A stretch of DNA of 64,000 bases from Cyclobacteriaceae bacterium (GTDB lineage Bacteria; Bacteroidota; Bacteroidia; Cytophagales; Cyclobacteriaceae): the NCBI GenBank assembly GCA_016787725.1, contig JAEUTZ010000010.1:1-64000 (forward strand), given 5' to 3'. The translations under genes and the position numbers were made by a program. This document shows, in pieces, positions 1-8,345 of the stretch (within the stretch, counting starts at the first letter, position 1; each line of letters begins with the position of its first letter). The notes under the pieces are model-generated. The model did no database searches, was not told the origin of the DNA, and saw nothing but the letters and a program-made list of their open reading frames with translations.

Positions 1-1
1 A

Positions 2-136
2 ACACAAAATCGTTCGCTCTGTACCAGCCTTGACTCGGCTGATTCAGACACCTACCTTAGCTTGGAAGTTGAACTGGAAAACCGGCAAGTACTACACATT
101 TTAAACAACGATTCTGTCCAACTTATAGGGGGTTAG
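2..136 (+). CDS. 3' end of an unidentified gene (partial)
   Basis: An open frame runs from the window edge to a TAG at 134-136 and gives about 44 residues ending in LNNDSVQLIGG. There is no start codon in the window, so it is the C-terminus of a gene that begins upstream. The tail has no recognisable domain. It converges on the LysR gene with about 40 bases between the two stops. The open frame is short, so it could also be chance. Confidence 0.35.
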   Translation, partial: TQNRSLCTSLDSADSDTYLSLEVELENRQVLHILNNDSVQLIGG

Positions 137-176
137 TACAAGGATAGAAACGTAATCCGTGGTCTGAAATAAACAA

Positions 177-1103
177 TCAGGCATAATCTTCGATCCATTT
201 AAACTTCTTTTCAATAATCGCATTCTTTTCCTTACGGATATAGTCAAGAAATGCTCCGGCAACAGGCGAAAAGGATTTATTCTTTAACCAGATCAACTGC
301 CAGGTGGATTGGATGGGTAGACCCTTTACGGGAATGATTTGTAAGTCACCGTTTATCAGCTCCGAACGGATCCCGATCAACGGCATAATGGAGCAACCCA
401 ATCCGGCCAACACGGCTTGTTTCACCGCTTCGTTGGACGTGAGCTCCAGCTTTTTGGTGACCTGAATGCGGTGTTGCTGAAAGTATTTTTCCAGCGTATG
501 CCGCGTGCCAGACCCGCTTTCGCGGAAGATGAGGGGCAAGCGTTCTATAATCTTTTTCTCGTAGGGATTTTTTTTAAAAGAAAGGTCCGTGTTATTGACC
601 AGAAAGAGTTTGTTCTGCATTAACTCCACCTTCTCCACCTTCAGCTTCTCCGGAAGCACCGACACCAATCCGAAATCCACCTCATTATTTTCCAGGCTTT
701 CGAGTACCTTCGATTTATTGGTCACATCCAACCGCAATTCCACATCGGCATGCGTCTGTAAAAAGCCGGACAGGAAGTAGGGGATTACATATTTGCCGGT
801 GGAGACGGACGAGATCTTCAAACGCCCGGATAATTGCCCGCGAAAGGAGGAGGTTTTATAATCAATGGCGTGCACTTCATTGAGAATCTTTTCGGCCGAG
901 CGCGCGATCTCCTTGCCAAAGTCGGTCACATAAAGTTTTCGGCCAACTACTTCGGTGAGTGGTATTTGAAACTGATCCTGAAAGTTTTTCAGTTGAATGG
1001 ATACTGCGGGCTGCGTGAGGTGCAGTTCTTCTGCCGCTTTCGTAACGCTTTGAAGTTCTGTGATTTTTAAGAAAACCTGTAACTGATGCAAGGTGTAGTT
1101 CAT
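177..1103 (-). CDS. LysR-family transcriptional regulator
   Basis: A 308-residue protein of the usual LysR length. The N-terminus (about residues 3-62) is the winged helix-turn-helix, with the family signature around SVTKAAEELHLTQPAVS and an amphipathic linker helix after it. Residues about 90-300 form the periplasmic-binding-like effector domain. The general look is closest to the CbbR/CmpR/CysB-like side of the family, but the ligand cannot be read from sequence. It is divergent from icd with 92 bases between the starts, the classic arrangement for a LysR protein controlling its neighbour. The AT-rich gap holds several TTAT...ATAA-type partial dyads. Because a bicarbonate permease lies a few genes further on, control of the whole 1.2-4.75 kb group is possible; this is inference. 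Confidence 0.93.
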   Translation of the reverse strand: MNYTLHQLQVFLKITELQSVTKAAEELHLTQPAVSIQLKNFQDQFQIPLTEVVGRKLYVTDFGKEIARSAEKILNEVHAIDYKTSSFRGQLSGRLKISSVSTGKYVIPYFLSGFLQTHADVELRLDVTNKSKVLESLENNEVDFGLVSVLPEKLKVEKVELMQNKLFLVNNTDLSFKKNPYEKKIIERLPLIFRESGSGTRHTLEKYFQQHRIQVTKKLELTSNEAVKQAVLAGLGCSIMPLIGIRSELINGDLQIIPVKGLPIQSTWQLIWLKNKSFSPVAGAFLDYIRKEKNAIIEKKFKWIEDYA

Positions 1104-1195
1104 AAATATAGTTTATGGTCTTTATTATAAAAATAAATAAAAATTGATGCATACAAACGCCCATTTTTGCGGCCGAAATAAAAACACATACCCCT

Positions 1196-2632
1196 ATGAC
1201 TAAAATTACAGTGGCAAAAGGAGATGGTATCGGTCCGGAAATTATGGCCGCCACGCTCGCCATCATTAAAGCTGCAGGCGCAAAAATTGAAATTGAGGAG
1301 ATTGAGGTCGGTGAGAAGGTTTACTTGGCTGGAAATACGTCCGGGATCGCGAAGGAATCATGGGACATTATCCGCAGAAACAAGGTATTCTTAAAAGCGC
1401 CCATTACCACACCGCAGGGCGGAGGCTATAAGAGCCTGAATGTAACCACGCGCAAGTTTCTGGGGTTGTATGCCAACGTGCGTCCCTGTGTGAGTCTGCA
1501 CCCGTTTGTAAAAACGAAACATCCGCAAATGGATCTTGTCATCATCCGGGAGAATGAAGAGGATTTATATGCCGGCATCGAACACCAGCAAACGGATGAA
1601 GTGGTTCAGTGTCTGAAACTCATCAGCCGACCGGGTTGCGAGAAGATAGTTCGTTATGCATTTGAATATGCGAAGCAGTATGGTCGAAAAAAAGTCACCT
1701 GCTTCACGAAAGACAATATCATGAAGCAAACCGATGGTTTATTCCACCAGGTGTTTGATGAAATTGGAGTAGAATATCCGGAAATAGAAAAGGAGCACTG
1801 GATTATTGATATAGGCGCAGCTAAAATGGCAGATACACCCGAAGCCTTTGATGTGATCGTAATGCCTAATTTATATGGCGATGTGCTTTCCGATGTGGCA
1901 GCCCAGATTGCAGGCTCTGTGGGATTGGCAGGTTCTGCCAACATTGGTGAAGAGTGTGCGATGTTTGAGGCAATCCATGGTTCGGCACCACGCAGAGCCG
2001 GACAGAACATGGCAAACCCTTCCGGTTTGTTGCAAGGCGCGATACTCATGCTGAACCACCTGGGCCAAACCGAAGTGGCTGAGAACGTACAGAACGCCTG
2101 GTTAAAGACAATCGAAGCCGGAATTCATACCTATGACATTTTTAAGGAGGGTGTTAGTCAGGTGAAAGTAGGCACGCAGGAATTTGCACAGGCTGTAATT
2201 GCCAACCTCAGCAAGAAGCCATCAACTTTAAAAGCTGTTTCTTATGCGAAGGGTGCAGCTTTGAAACTTCCTAAATACAAGCGCAAACCTGCCGCGAAGA
2301 AAGACCTTGTGGGTGTAGACCTCTTTGTTCATTGGTCGGGTACCAACCCGGATGAATTGGCAGCCAACGTGAAAGCGTTGGGTAATTCCGAAGTGCAGCT
2401 CACCATGATTACCAACCGCGGAATCAAGGTGTGGCCGGAAGGATTCCGGGAGACATTCTGTACTGACCACTGGCGCTGTCGCTTTAAACCGGTGGAAAAC
2501 AACACCATGAGTAAACAAGAGATCATTCGGTTGTTGAACAAAGCAATCGAAAATAAAATCGATACGATCAAAACGGAGAATCTATATGCATTCAACGACA
2601 AGCCTGCCTACTCGTTAGGACAGGGTCAATAA
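1196..2632 (+). CDS. icd: Isocitrate dehydrogenase (NADP-type, long form)
   Basis: Catalyses oxidative decarboxylation of isocitrate to 2-oxoglutarate in the TCA cycle. The 478 residues contain the isocitrate/isopropylmalate dehydrogenase fold: IRENEEDLYAG with the catalytic Tyr, a Lys in FTKDNIMK, the metal-binding Asp residues in NLYGDVLSDVAAQ, and the cofactor loop HGSAPRRAG. Basic residues after HGSAP, instead of an Asp, fit NADP preference. About 130 residues extend past the catalytic core, as in the Thermus-type enzyme. It starts at ATG 1196, divergent from the LysR gene, and is followed by two or three genes on the same strand with short gaps, so it probably heads an operon. A 3-isopropylmalate dehydrogenase role is unlikely given the length and the C-terminal extension. 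Confidence 0.95.
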   Translation: MTKITVAKGDGIGPEIMAATLAIIKAAGAKIEIEEIEVGEKVYLAGNTSGIAKESWDIIRRNKVFLKAPITTPQGGGYKSLNVTTRKFLGLYANVRPCVSLHPFVKTKHPQMDLVIIRENEEDLYAGIEHQQTDEVVQCLKLISRPGCEKIVRYAFEYAKQYGRKKVTCFTKDNIMKQTDGLFHQVFDEIGVEYPEIEKEHWIIDIGAAKMADTPEAFDVIVMPNLYGDVLSDVAAQIAGSVGLAGSANIGEECAMFEAIHGSAPRRAGQNMANPSGLLQGAILMLNHLGQTEVAENVQNAWLKTIEAGIHTYDIFKEGVSQVKVGTQEFAQAVIANLSKKPSTLKAVSYAKGAALKLPKYKRKPAAKKDLVGVDLFVHWSGTNPDELAANVKALGNSEVQLTMITNRGIKVWPEGFRETFCTDHWRCRFKPVENNTMSKQEIIRLLNKAIENKIDTIKTENLYAFNDKPAYSLGQGQ

Positions 2633-2648
2633 ATAAACCACTATTTCA

Positions 2649-2927
2649 ATGAAAAATTCACACACATTTAAGCTTGTAGACGGGAAGTTTTCGCCCTCCG
2701 ATGCGCGGAAAATCCTGATTGAACTGATTCAGAACAAAATCAACTTTCATACCCGCGAATTACATCGCATGGAAGAACACAGGGAAGGCAATGCCACGCG
2801 ATCAGAAAAGCGAATTACCCAGTTACGAAAGTCTTCGGAAGCATTGAAGAAAAAGTTGGTGCAGGCCGAGCAAAAAGGTATGCAATTAAAGGTAAAGGGT
2901 GTGATCGAAATTACTTTTCTGGAGTAG
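2649..2927 (+). CDS. Small conserved protein with a basic coiled-coil helix
   Basis: 92 residues beginning at ATG 2649, 16 bases after the icd stop and 6 bases before the next gene, so it is almost certainly co-transcribed with both. The middle (about residues 25-75) is a charged, helix-forming stretch rich in Lys, Glu and Arg; the ends look like short beta strands (FKLVDGKFS at the start, VKGVIEITFLE at the end). No signal peptide or membrane segment. I recall similar short proteins of unknown function in other bacteria that begin with a 'G-x-F-(S/T)-P-x-(D/A)-A' segment, but I cannot name a family or function. Confidence 0.8.
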   Translation: MKNSHTFKLVDGKFSPSDARKILIELIQNKINFHTRELHRMEEHREGNATRSEKRITQLRKSSEALKKKLVQAEQKGMQLKVKGVIEITFLE

Positions 2928-2933
2928 GATAAA

Positions 2934-3776
2934 ATGCATCCATTGTTTGTCGGAAGAACACTTGCCATTGCCACAAAGCATAAAAAGGAGTTGATTCTGG
3001 CCGATAAACTCGAGAATAGACTGGGTGTAAAATGTACGGTCCCAAAACAATTCGACACAGATGTCTTAGGAACTTTCACCGGTGAAATTGAACGTACACT
3101 TTCACCGGTGGAGGCCGCTCGACAAAAATGCAAAATGGCAATGCAAGAACTTGGCTGCGATCTTGCCATCGCAAGTGAAGGTTCTTTTGGGGCACATCCG
3201 GCCATTCCATTTTGCCAGGCAAATGAAGAACTACTTTTATTAATAGACACTCACAATCGTCTTGAATTAATAGCCAGCGAACTAAGTACCGAGACTAATT
3301 TTAACGGGACAGCCGTTATTAATTTGAAGCAGGTTTATGATTTCGCATTGGCTACAGAGTTCCCTTCTCATCGATTGATATTACGACCCTATCAGCATGC
3401 CCATTTTGGAATTGTAAAAGACATACACACCTGGCAATATCTCTGTAAAGTATTTACAAAGCTGATGCGGGAATATGGAAGTGCATATGTAGAAACCGAT
3501 TTGCGCGCCATGCACAACCCCACACGGAGAAGAGTAATTGCCCGTGCGTTGGATAAATTACTTACACTGATTGATAGCCAATGTCCGCAATGTGAAATGC
3601 CTGGATTTTCTGAAGAAAAAGTGAATCGTGGTTTACCCTGCCGGGATTGTGGCTTGCCTACACGTGCTGTACTTTCTGTAATCAAACTTTGCAAGCACTG
3701 TGGAAATGAAGAGATGATTTTGAATCCCTTGGGTGAATTTGAAAACCCCATGTATTGCGATCGCTGTAACCCCTAA
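2934..3776 (+). CDS. DUF6671-like protein with C-terminal zinc ribbon
   Basis: 280 residues, probably cytosolic. The N-terminal part carries family-like motifs GTFTGEIER, ASEGSFGAHP and ETDLRAMHNPTRR, which look like a catalytic or ligand-binding core. The C-terminal 65 residues hold four CxxC-type pairs (CPQC, CRDC, CKHC, CDRC), consistent with one or two zinc ribbons. I recognise the overall pattern as the DUF6671 family, whose function is unknown to me. It lies in the icd-sbtA group, 6 bases after the preceding small gene and 11 bases before sbtA, so these genes are probably expressed together. The clustering with a bicarbonate permease suggests a link to inorganic carbon or TCA supply, but that is inference from position only. 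Confidence 0.8.
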   Translation: MHPLFVGRTLAIATKHKKELILADKLENRLGVKCTVPKQFDTDVLGTFTGEIERTLSPVEAARQKCKMAMQELGCDLAIASEGSFGAHPAIPFCQANEELLLLIDTHNRLELIASELSTETNFNGTAVINLKQVYDFALATEFPSHRLILRPYQHAHFGIVKDIHTWQYLCKVFTKLMREYGSAYVETDLRAMHNPTRRRVIARALDKLLTLIDSQCPQCEMPGFSEEKVNRGLPCRDCGLPTRAVLSVIKLCKHCGNEEMILNPLGEFENPMYCDRCNP

Positions 3777-3787
3777 ATAAGTTAACG

Positions 3788-4750
3788 ATGAATGTTGATT
3801 TGCTAATTGATAATCTTACCAATCCGGCCCTGCTTTTCTTTGTCCTGGGTGTGTTGGCCGTTCGTTTGAAAAGTGACCTGGAAATTCCGGCCAATTCATC
3901 CAAATTCATTTCCCTGTATCTCTTGTTTTCGATTGGCTTCAAGGGAGGCCAGGAGTTGGCCCACAGTCAGTTTACACTGGAGATCATCTGGGCGGTAATA
4001 TTCGGCATTGCCGTGGCGAGCGTGATTCCGCTCTATACCTTTTTTATACTGAAACGGAGATTACGCGTAGCGGATGCCGGGGCCATCGCGGCTGCCTATG
4101 GCTCGGTAAGTGCCGTTACGTTTGTTACCGCAGTGTCCTTCCTCGAAATACAACAAATAACGTTTGACGGGCACATGGTAGCCGTGATGGCGCTGATGGA
4201 AGCACCGGCCATTGTTATCGGGGTGATGTTGATCCGATTTTACGGTGACCAGAGTGAAACGAAGCTGAAAGTGCACTCCATAATTTCACATTCCTTTACG
4301 AATGGAAGTGTTTTCATGATTGTGGGAAGCCTGATCATTGGCTTGCTGGCAAGTGAACAACAGGCCCAGGGAATAAAACCCTTCACCACCGATATCTTCA
4401 AAGGGTTCCTGGCCATCTTCCTCCTCGACATGGGCATTGTCAGCGGCCGGAGACTGGATGATTTCTTTCGGAGCGGCAAGTTTACAACTGCGTTTGCCAT
4501 CCTTATCCCGCTCATCAATGGTTGTGTAGTGGCGTGGTTGAGTGGCATGGTTACCGATGCGACCGGGAACCGTTTTATTTTTGCTGTGCTCGCAGCCAGT
4601 GCTTCCTACATTGCCGTTCCGGCAGCGATGAAGATTGCTGCTCCCAGTGCAAACCCGGGCTTGTTCCTGCCCATGGCCCTGGTTGTTACTTTTCCATTGA
4701 ATATCACCATTGGCTTACCCTTGTATTATTCAATTGTCTCCAACCTATAA
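3788..4750 (+). CDS. sbtA: SbtA-type sodium-dependent bicarbonate permease
   Basis: A 320-residue polytopic inner-membrane protein with about ten hydrophobic helices in two inverted halves. The start (LTNPALLFFVLGVLAVRLKSD) and the internal FSIGFKGGQEL and LLDMGIVSGRR segments are characteristic of the SbtA (DUF897) family, which imports bicarbonate with sodium in cyanobacteria. Many heterotrophs have homologues, where the substrate is less certain. It is the last gene in the icd group. Supply of bicarbonate for anaplerotic carboxylation fits the isocitrate dehydrogenase neighbour. No SbtB (PII-like) partner is adjacent, unlike many cyanobacterial loci. A hairpin at 4810-4833 could end the transcript. 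Confidence 0.9.
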   Translation: MNVDLLIDNLTNPALLFFVLGVLAVRLKSDLEIPANSSKFISLYLLFSIGFKGGQELAHSQFTLEIIWAVIFGIAVASVIPLYTFFILKRRLRVADAGAIAAAYGSVSAVTFVTAVSFLEIQQITFDGHMVAVMALMEAPAIVIGVMLIRFYGDQSETKLKVHSIISHSFTNGSVFMIVGSLIIGLLASEQQAQGIKPFTTDIFKGFLAIFLLDMGIVSGRRLDDFFRSGKFTTAFAILIPLINGCVVAWLSGMVTDATGNRFIFAVLAASASYIAVPAAMKIAAPSANPGLFLPMALVVTFPLNITIGLPLYYSIVSNL

Positions 4751-4757
4751 TACAAAC

Positions 4758-4769
4758 GCGTCATGACGC
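4758..4769. repeat. 12-base perfect palindrome after sbtA
   Basis: GCGTCATGACGC reads the same on both strands, 8 bases past the sbtA stop codon. It could be part of transcript-end structure or a protein site; alone it proves little. Confidence 0.3.
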
Positions 4770-4809
4770 AATGCGGTCAAGTAGTTTAACCGGTCAACCA
4801 GAAATAAAG

Positions 4810-4833
4810 TTGTCAGGTGGTACCGCCTGACAA
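4810..4833 (+). terminator. Hairpin downstream of sbtA
   Basis: TTGTCAGG and CCTGACAA pair around a GGTACC core, giving a roughly 10-base-pair stem with one G-U pair and a 4-base loop. No U-tract follows, so it may act as a transcript-stabilising hairpin instead of a classical terminator. Confidence 0.4.
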
Positions 4834-4854
4834 CAATGGAAATGAAGTAGTATA

Positions 4855-4937
4855 AACCGCAGGCACAAAGACGCCAAGGTTTTCAAAGAGCACGCTCAAC
4901 TGAGAATCTTTGCGAGCTAGCGCCTTTGCGGTGAAAA
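4855..4937. repeat. Imperfect inverted repeat of the CGCAAAG/CTTTGCGGT type
   Basis: The left arm (about 4856-4879, beginning ACCGCAGGCACAAAGACGCC) and the right arm (about 4907-4936, ending CGCCTTTGCGGTGAAA) are imperfect inverted copies. I recall dispersed intergenic sequences of this form in many Bacteroidota genomes. Only one copy is seen in this window, so its dispersed nature cannot be shown here. Confidence 0.4.
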
Positions 4938-5022
4938 GATATTCTTGCTGTTATCTCAATAGGTATCTTGATGACCGCGATTAATTATCAACCTGAGAGG
5001 CAAGGAGATATCTTCTATTCAA

Positions 5023-5553
5023 TCAAAACAGTTTTTCGTTAGGCGGGGTCACTTTGGCCAACCGCAGATACACCGTGGTTTGTCCCCGGTGGTGGGTCTG
5101 GTGCTCAAATAGTTTGGCATACACCATGCCCTTGCTCATTTCAAACTGATTAAATAGTTTAGTTTTTTCAAAAAGCTGAACGGGCGTCATCTTCTTCAGG
5201 CTGTTGATCACGAAATCGTAACTCGCCAGTACCAGATTCGTAACGTTCGCCTTTGATTTATCCGTGCTCTTTTCCGATTCACCGAAACCCACCGGGCTTT
5301 TCTCACCGGAGGCAGCCGCTGCAAAGCCGTAGTTGGCATCGGTCAGGTGCAGCATTTGTTCAGCAAACGAGCGCATCTCTGGTGTAGGTTTCAATGCATA
5401 ACCTGATTCCGGCATGGCATCCAGGTATTCTTTGGTGTAGGCTTTGGCACGTTCCCATTCTTTCACAATCTCATCGATGGATTGGGCTTGCACAACGGCC
5501 ACCAGGCAAACCAACATCAGTACCAGCGGGAATGTTAACTTTTTCATATTCAT
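5023..5553 (-). CDS. Exported DinB-like (four-helix, metal-binding) protein
   Basis: 176 residues. A signal peptide covers about residues 1-23 (lysines, a hydrophobic run, then VQAQ). The rest fits the DinB/YfiT four-helix bundle: a His in EQMLHLTD near residue 70 and the pair in HQTHHRGQ near residue 155 are the usual three-histidine metal site. DinB-like proteins include thiol-dependent transferases and many members without known function; an exported version is common in Bacteroidota. Two in-frame ATGs lie at 5553 and 5547; either could be the start. It stands alone, with 270 bases to sbtA on one side and over 450 bases of mostly non-coding DNA on the other. Confidence 0.85.
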   Translation of the reverse strand: MNMKKLTFPLVLMLVCLVAVVQAQSIDEIVKEWERAKAYTKEYLDAMPESGYALKPTPEMRSFAEQMLHLTDANYGFAAAASGEKSPVGFGESEKSTDKSKANVTNLVLASYDFVINSLKKMTPVQLFEKTKLFNQFEMSKGMVYAKLFEHQTHHRGQTTVYLRLAKVTPPNEKLF

Positions 5554-5675
5554 AGTTTAAGTTTGGTGAAACGAACCTTGTAACCCCCCAACGTCCATCC
5601 GGACTCGACCCTAGTGATTACGATTATTTTACAGAATATCTTATAAGCTATACCGCGCAGTTGCATGGAACTATT

Positions 5676-5831
5676 TTAACAACCAGTTTTTATAAATGTA
5701 TACAATTCCGGTATAAACTCTATCTTCAAAAGGGCATATTCCGTTGGGCTGCCGGTGGTTGCTTCCTGGAAAAGATGCTTGGCTTTAGCAATCGTAAATG
5801 CGTCCACTTGAGGCCTGGGTTGAACGAATTT
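5676..5831 (-). pseudogene. Possible gene remnant (C-terminal fragment)
   Basis: Reading leftward from 5831, 51 codons stay open after an upstream TGA and end at a TAA (5676-5678). The frame contains VDAFTIAKAKHLFQEATTG followed by SPTEYALLKIEFIPELY, which looks like real protein, but there is no ATG, GTG or TTG at a sensible place. It may be the decayed end of a gene. I cannot name a family. The rest of 5554-6009 shows nothing I can support. Confidence 0.2.
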
Positions 5832-6009
5832 TCAGGATAGCTAAAATAGACATATTTGTATTCTCATCTAACTACAATTAACTATTCGATCTTTACTCAT
5901 GCTCTGAGACATTTCGACCTGACAGACGACTTATAATTTGTTGGGGTAAAACTTCACAACTGTTGGGAGAGCGAATTTTGTTGTACCTTATTCCCTAAAC
6001 AACACCAAA

Positions 6010-6147
6010 ATGAAAACCGGTGTCCGGGTGGCCATTGTTATTTCCATCCTGGTCACGGTTATGGTCGCCATGTGGGTGATCAACAAGAATAAGAGAAGTG
6101 AATCTTCCGGGCTTCCCTGCTATCGGGTGTTTCGATCTGGCAGTTGA
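6010..6147 (+). CDS. Small single-pass membrane peptide (45 aa)
   Basis: ATG 6010 opens a 45-codon frame ending at TGA 6145-6147. Residues about 4-24 are a hydrophobic helix (VRVAIVISILVTVMVAMWVI) with lysines after it (NKNKR). The AT-rich leader ending ACACCAAA before the ATG resembles other starts here. It lies 11 bases before the YjbR-like gene and may be its leader. No family recognised. Confidence 0.4.
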   Translation: MKTGVRVAIVISILVTVMVAMWVINKNKRSESSGLPCYRVFRSGS

Positions 6148-6158
6148 TCATATAATTA

Positions 6159-6497
6159 ATGGTAACGCGTAAAACATTAATAGCATTGGCGCTTTCTTTT
6201 CCTGAAACCTCAGAAGCTCCGCATTTCGACAAGACTTCATTGCGGGTGCGTGGAAAAATCTTTGCCACCTACGATAAGAAAACCCACCGGGCTTGTGTGA
6301 AGCTATCGGAAGTGGATCAGGACGTTTTCTGGAAGGGTGCGAAATCAAGTATCTATCCGGTTGCCAATGCCTGGGGCAAACAGGGGTGGACCTGGATTGA
6401 GTTGGGTACTGTAAAGAAAGCCCAGTTTATCGATGTCATCACTACGGCCTATTGCACGGTAGCACCGAAAGCGTTAGCCAATCAGATTCGCCCCTGA
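6159..6497 (+). CDS. MmcQ/YjbR-family protein
   Basis: 112 residues, the usual length for the YjbR/MmcQ family. Matching features are LSFPETSEAPHFDKTSLRVRGKIF written in two parts (LSFPETSEAPHF, then DKTSLRVRGKIF), a central strand with KIFATYDKK, and the terminal IDVITTAYCTVAPK helix. The fold resembles the phage MotA/CyaY-like DNA-binding module, though biological roles are poorly known. It appears to begin a co-directional group with the SRPBCC protein (36-base gap, or 78 with the shorter start) and the M20 hydrolase. Confidence 0.85.
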   Translation: MVTRKTLIALALSFPETSEAPHFDKTSLRVRGKIFATYDKKTHRACVKLSEVDQDVFWKGAKSSIYPVANAWGKQGWTWIELGTVKKAQFIDVITTAYCTVAPKALANQIRP

Positions 6498-6575
6498 AAT
6501 AGATACGCATTTCAGAAGTTTAAGTACCTTGAAATGCCGTACCGATCAAATTGTCCGGCCACAAAAAACAAGCCC

Positions 6576-6992
6576 ATGCAAGGAACAAAAATTACGGTGA
6601 CAGCCACCGTGGCTGCAGCCCCAGCTAAGGTGTGGGAGCATTGGACACACCCTCAACACATCACGCAGTGGAACTTCGCTTCCCCGGATTGGCATTGCCC
6701 GGCAGCCGAAAACGAGGTGCGGCCGGGTGGCAAACTCAAATGGACCATGGCGGCACGCGATGGTTCCATGAGTTTTGACTTTGAAGGCGAATACCAGGAG
6801 ATCATTCCTATTAAGAAGATAACGTATGTCATAGCCGATGGACGCCAGGTAACGGTGGAGTTCGCTGCTGTAGGTGCACAGACAGAAGTAACAGAAACGT
6901 TCGAGGCGGAAGGAACGAACCCCGAAGAAATGCAACGGGCCGGCTGGCAGGCGATTTTGGATAATTTTAAAAAATATGTCGAGTCACGATAA
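6576..6992 (+). CDS. SRPBCC (AHSA1-like) ligand-binding protein
   Basis: About 138 residues from ATG 6576; an in-frame ATG at 6534 would add 14 residues (PYRSNCPATKNKP) that do not look like family sequence, so I prefer 6576. The fold signature is clear: KITVTATVAAAPAKVWEHWT at the first strand and helix, HITQWNFASPDWHCP, a central beta sheet ending in TYVIADGRQV, and a long C-terminal helix (QRAGWQAILDNFKKYVE). AHSA1-like SRPBCC domains bind hydrophobic ligands or assist Hsp90-type partners; the ligand here is unknown. Its stop TAA shares a base with the ATG of the following M20 hydrolase, so the two are translationally linked. Confidence 0.85.
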   Translation: MQGTKITVTATVAAAPAKVWEHWTHPQHITQWNFASPDWHCPAAENEVRPGGKLKWTMAARDGSMSFDFEGEYQEIIPIKKITYVIADGRQVTVEFAAVGAQTEVTETFEAEGTNPEEMQRAGWQAILDNFKKYVESR

Positions 6993-8311
6993 TGCAGCGA
7001 AGAACCTTCATTAAAAAATCAACAACCACCGCAGTAGGCCTTGGTTTGTTGGGCGCTGCGCACTGGCAAGGTAATCGTGTCAGCAACAAGCTGCGTGTAA
7101 ATGGTGTACGGATTGAAAGCCGCATCCAGGAGTTGGCGAAATACGGGCGGGACGAAACCGGGCACGGTTACCGGGTTGCCTATACGCAAGGGGATGTGGA
7201 AGGGCGCACCTGGTTTATGGAACTGATGAAAAAAGCAGGGCTGGAGGTAAGCATCGATACAGGCGGCAACATCCTGGGTAAACGGGCCGGGAAGAAGGTG
7301 GGTTTAAAACCGATTGCATTTGGATCGCACATTGACATGGTTCCCGATGGCGGCAACTACGATGGCACCCTGGGGTCACTCAGTGCGTTGGAGGTCATTG
7401 AAATCCTGAATGAAAACAAAATCACAACCCACCATCCGCTGGAAGTGATCATCTTCGCCAACGAAGAAGGTGGCCTGATTGGCAGCCGGGCCATGGCCGG
7501 TAACATGACAGCAGCCGGGTTACAACAGAAAAGTCAGAGTGGCCTGCTCATGGCCGAAGGAATAAAAAAGATTGGTGGCGATCCCGACCGCATCGGGGCG
7601 TGCATCCGCAAGCCGGGCGACTTTCATGCCTTTGTTGAATTGCACATTGAGCAGGGCGGAACTTTGGAGAAAGAAAATTTGCAGATAGGTGTGGTAGAAG
7701 GCATCGTGGGCATTGTCGATTGGGAGGTAACAGTGGAAGGTTTTGCAAATCATGCCGGTACAACGCCCATGAACTTACGACAAGATGCCTTGTTGGCGGC
7801 TTCGAAGTTGGTGGTGATGGTCAATGAAGTAATTAAAAGTTACCCGGGCGGACAGGTAGGCACCGTAGGGAAGATCAGTGCCTGGCCCGGAGCTTACAAC
7901 GTGGTGCCCGGGAAAGTGACGTTGGGTTTGGAGATTCGCGACTTGTCAGCCGACAAGATTGAGCAGTTGTTTGGTGAAATTGAAAAACGGGCCACCACTC
8001 TGGCTAGCGATACAAAGACGAAAATCCGGTTCGAGCGGCAAGCCAGTGCGGTGAAGCCGGCATTAACGGACAAGCGGTTGCAGCAACAGATTGATGCGGC
8101 CGCGAAGGCATTGGGGCTTACCACCAAATTAATGCCCAGCGGTGCCGGCCATGATACCCAACAGATGGCTTCGCTCGCACCGGTGGCCATGATTTTTGTT
8201 CCCAGCGTAGGCGGCATCAGTCACTCACCCAACGAGTATACCAAACCCGAAGACATGACCAATGGGGCAAATGTACTGCTTCAAACGATTCTCGCGATTG
8301 ATGCGGAGTGA
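6992..8311 (+). CDS. Tat-exported M20 family amidase (N-carbamoyl amino acid hydrolase/allantoate amidohydrolase type)
   Basis: 439 residues. The N-terminus has a twin-arginine motif (RRTFIKK) and a hydrophobic stretch, so folded export through Tat is expected. The zinc ligands of the dinuclear M20/AmaB family are visible: GSHIDMVPDGG with His and a bridging Asp, NEEGG with the catalytic and ligand Glu, HIEQGG, and a final His in ISHSPNEYT. A lid/dimerisation domain lies in the middle (about residues 230-345). Relatives hydrolyse N-carbamoyl amino acids, allantoate or ureidoglycine; the substrate cannot be assigned from sequence. The ATG overlaps the stop of the SRPBCC gene by one base. Confidence 0.9.
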   Translation: MQRRTFIKKSTTTAVGLGLLGAAHWQGNRVSNKLRVNGVRIESRIQELAKYGRDETGHGYRVAYTQGDVEGRTWFMELMKKAGLEVSIDTGGNILGKRAGKKVGLKPIAFGSHIDMVPDGGNYDGTLGSLSALEVIEILNENKITTHHPLEVIIFANEEGGLIGSRAMAGNMTAAGLQQKSQSGLLMAEGIKKIGGDPDRIGACIRKPGDFHAFVELHIEQGGTLEKENLQIGVVEGIVGIVDWEVTVEGFANHAGTTPMNLRQDALLAASKLVVMVNEVIKSYPGGQVGTVGKISAWPGAYNVVPGKVTLGLEIRDLSADKIEQLFGEIEKRATTLASDTKTKIRFERQASAVKPALTDKRLQQQIDAAAKALGLTTKLMPSGAGHDTQQMASLAPVAMIFVPSVGGISHSPNEYTKPEDMTNGANVLLQTILAIDAE

Positions 8312-8345
8312 CTCATGGAATTCCTGATCGAACGTAACAACCCGC

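Noticed and set aside
177-4750. LysR plus SbtA as evidence for a CO2-fixing organism
   Set aside because: No RuBisCO, carboxysome or Calvin-cycle gene is present, and SbtA homologues are common in heterotrophs.
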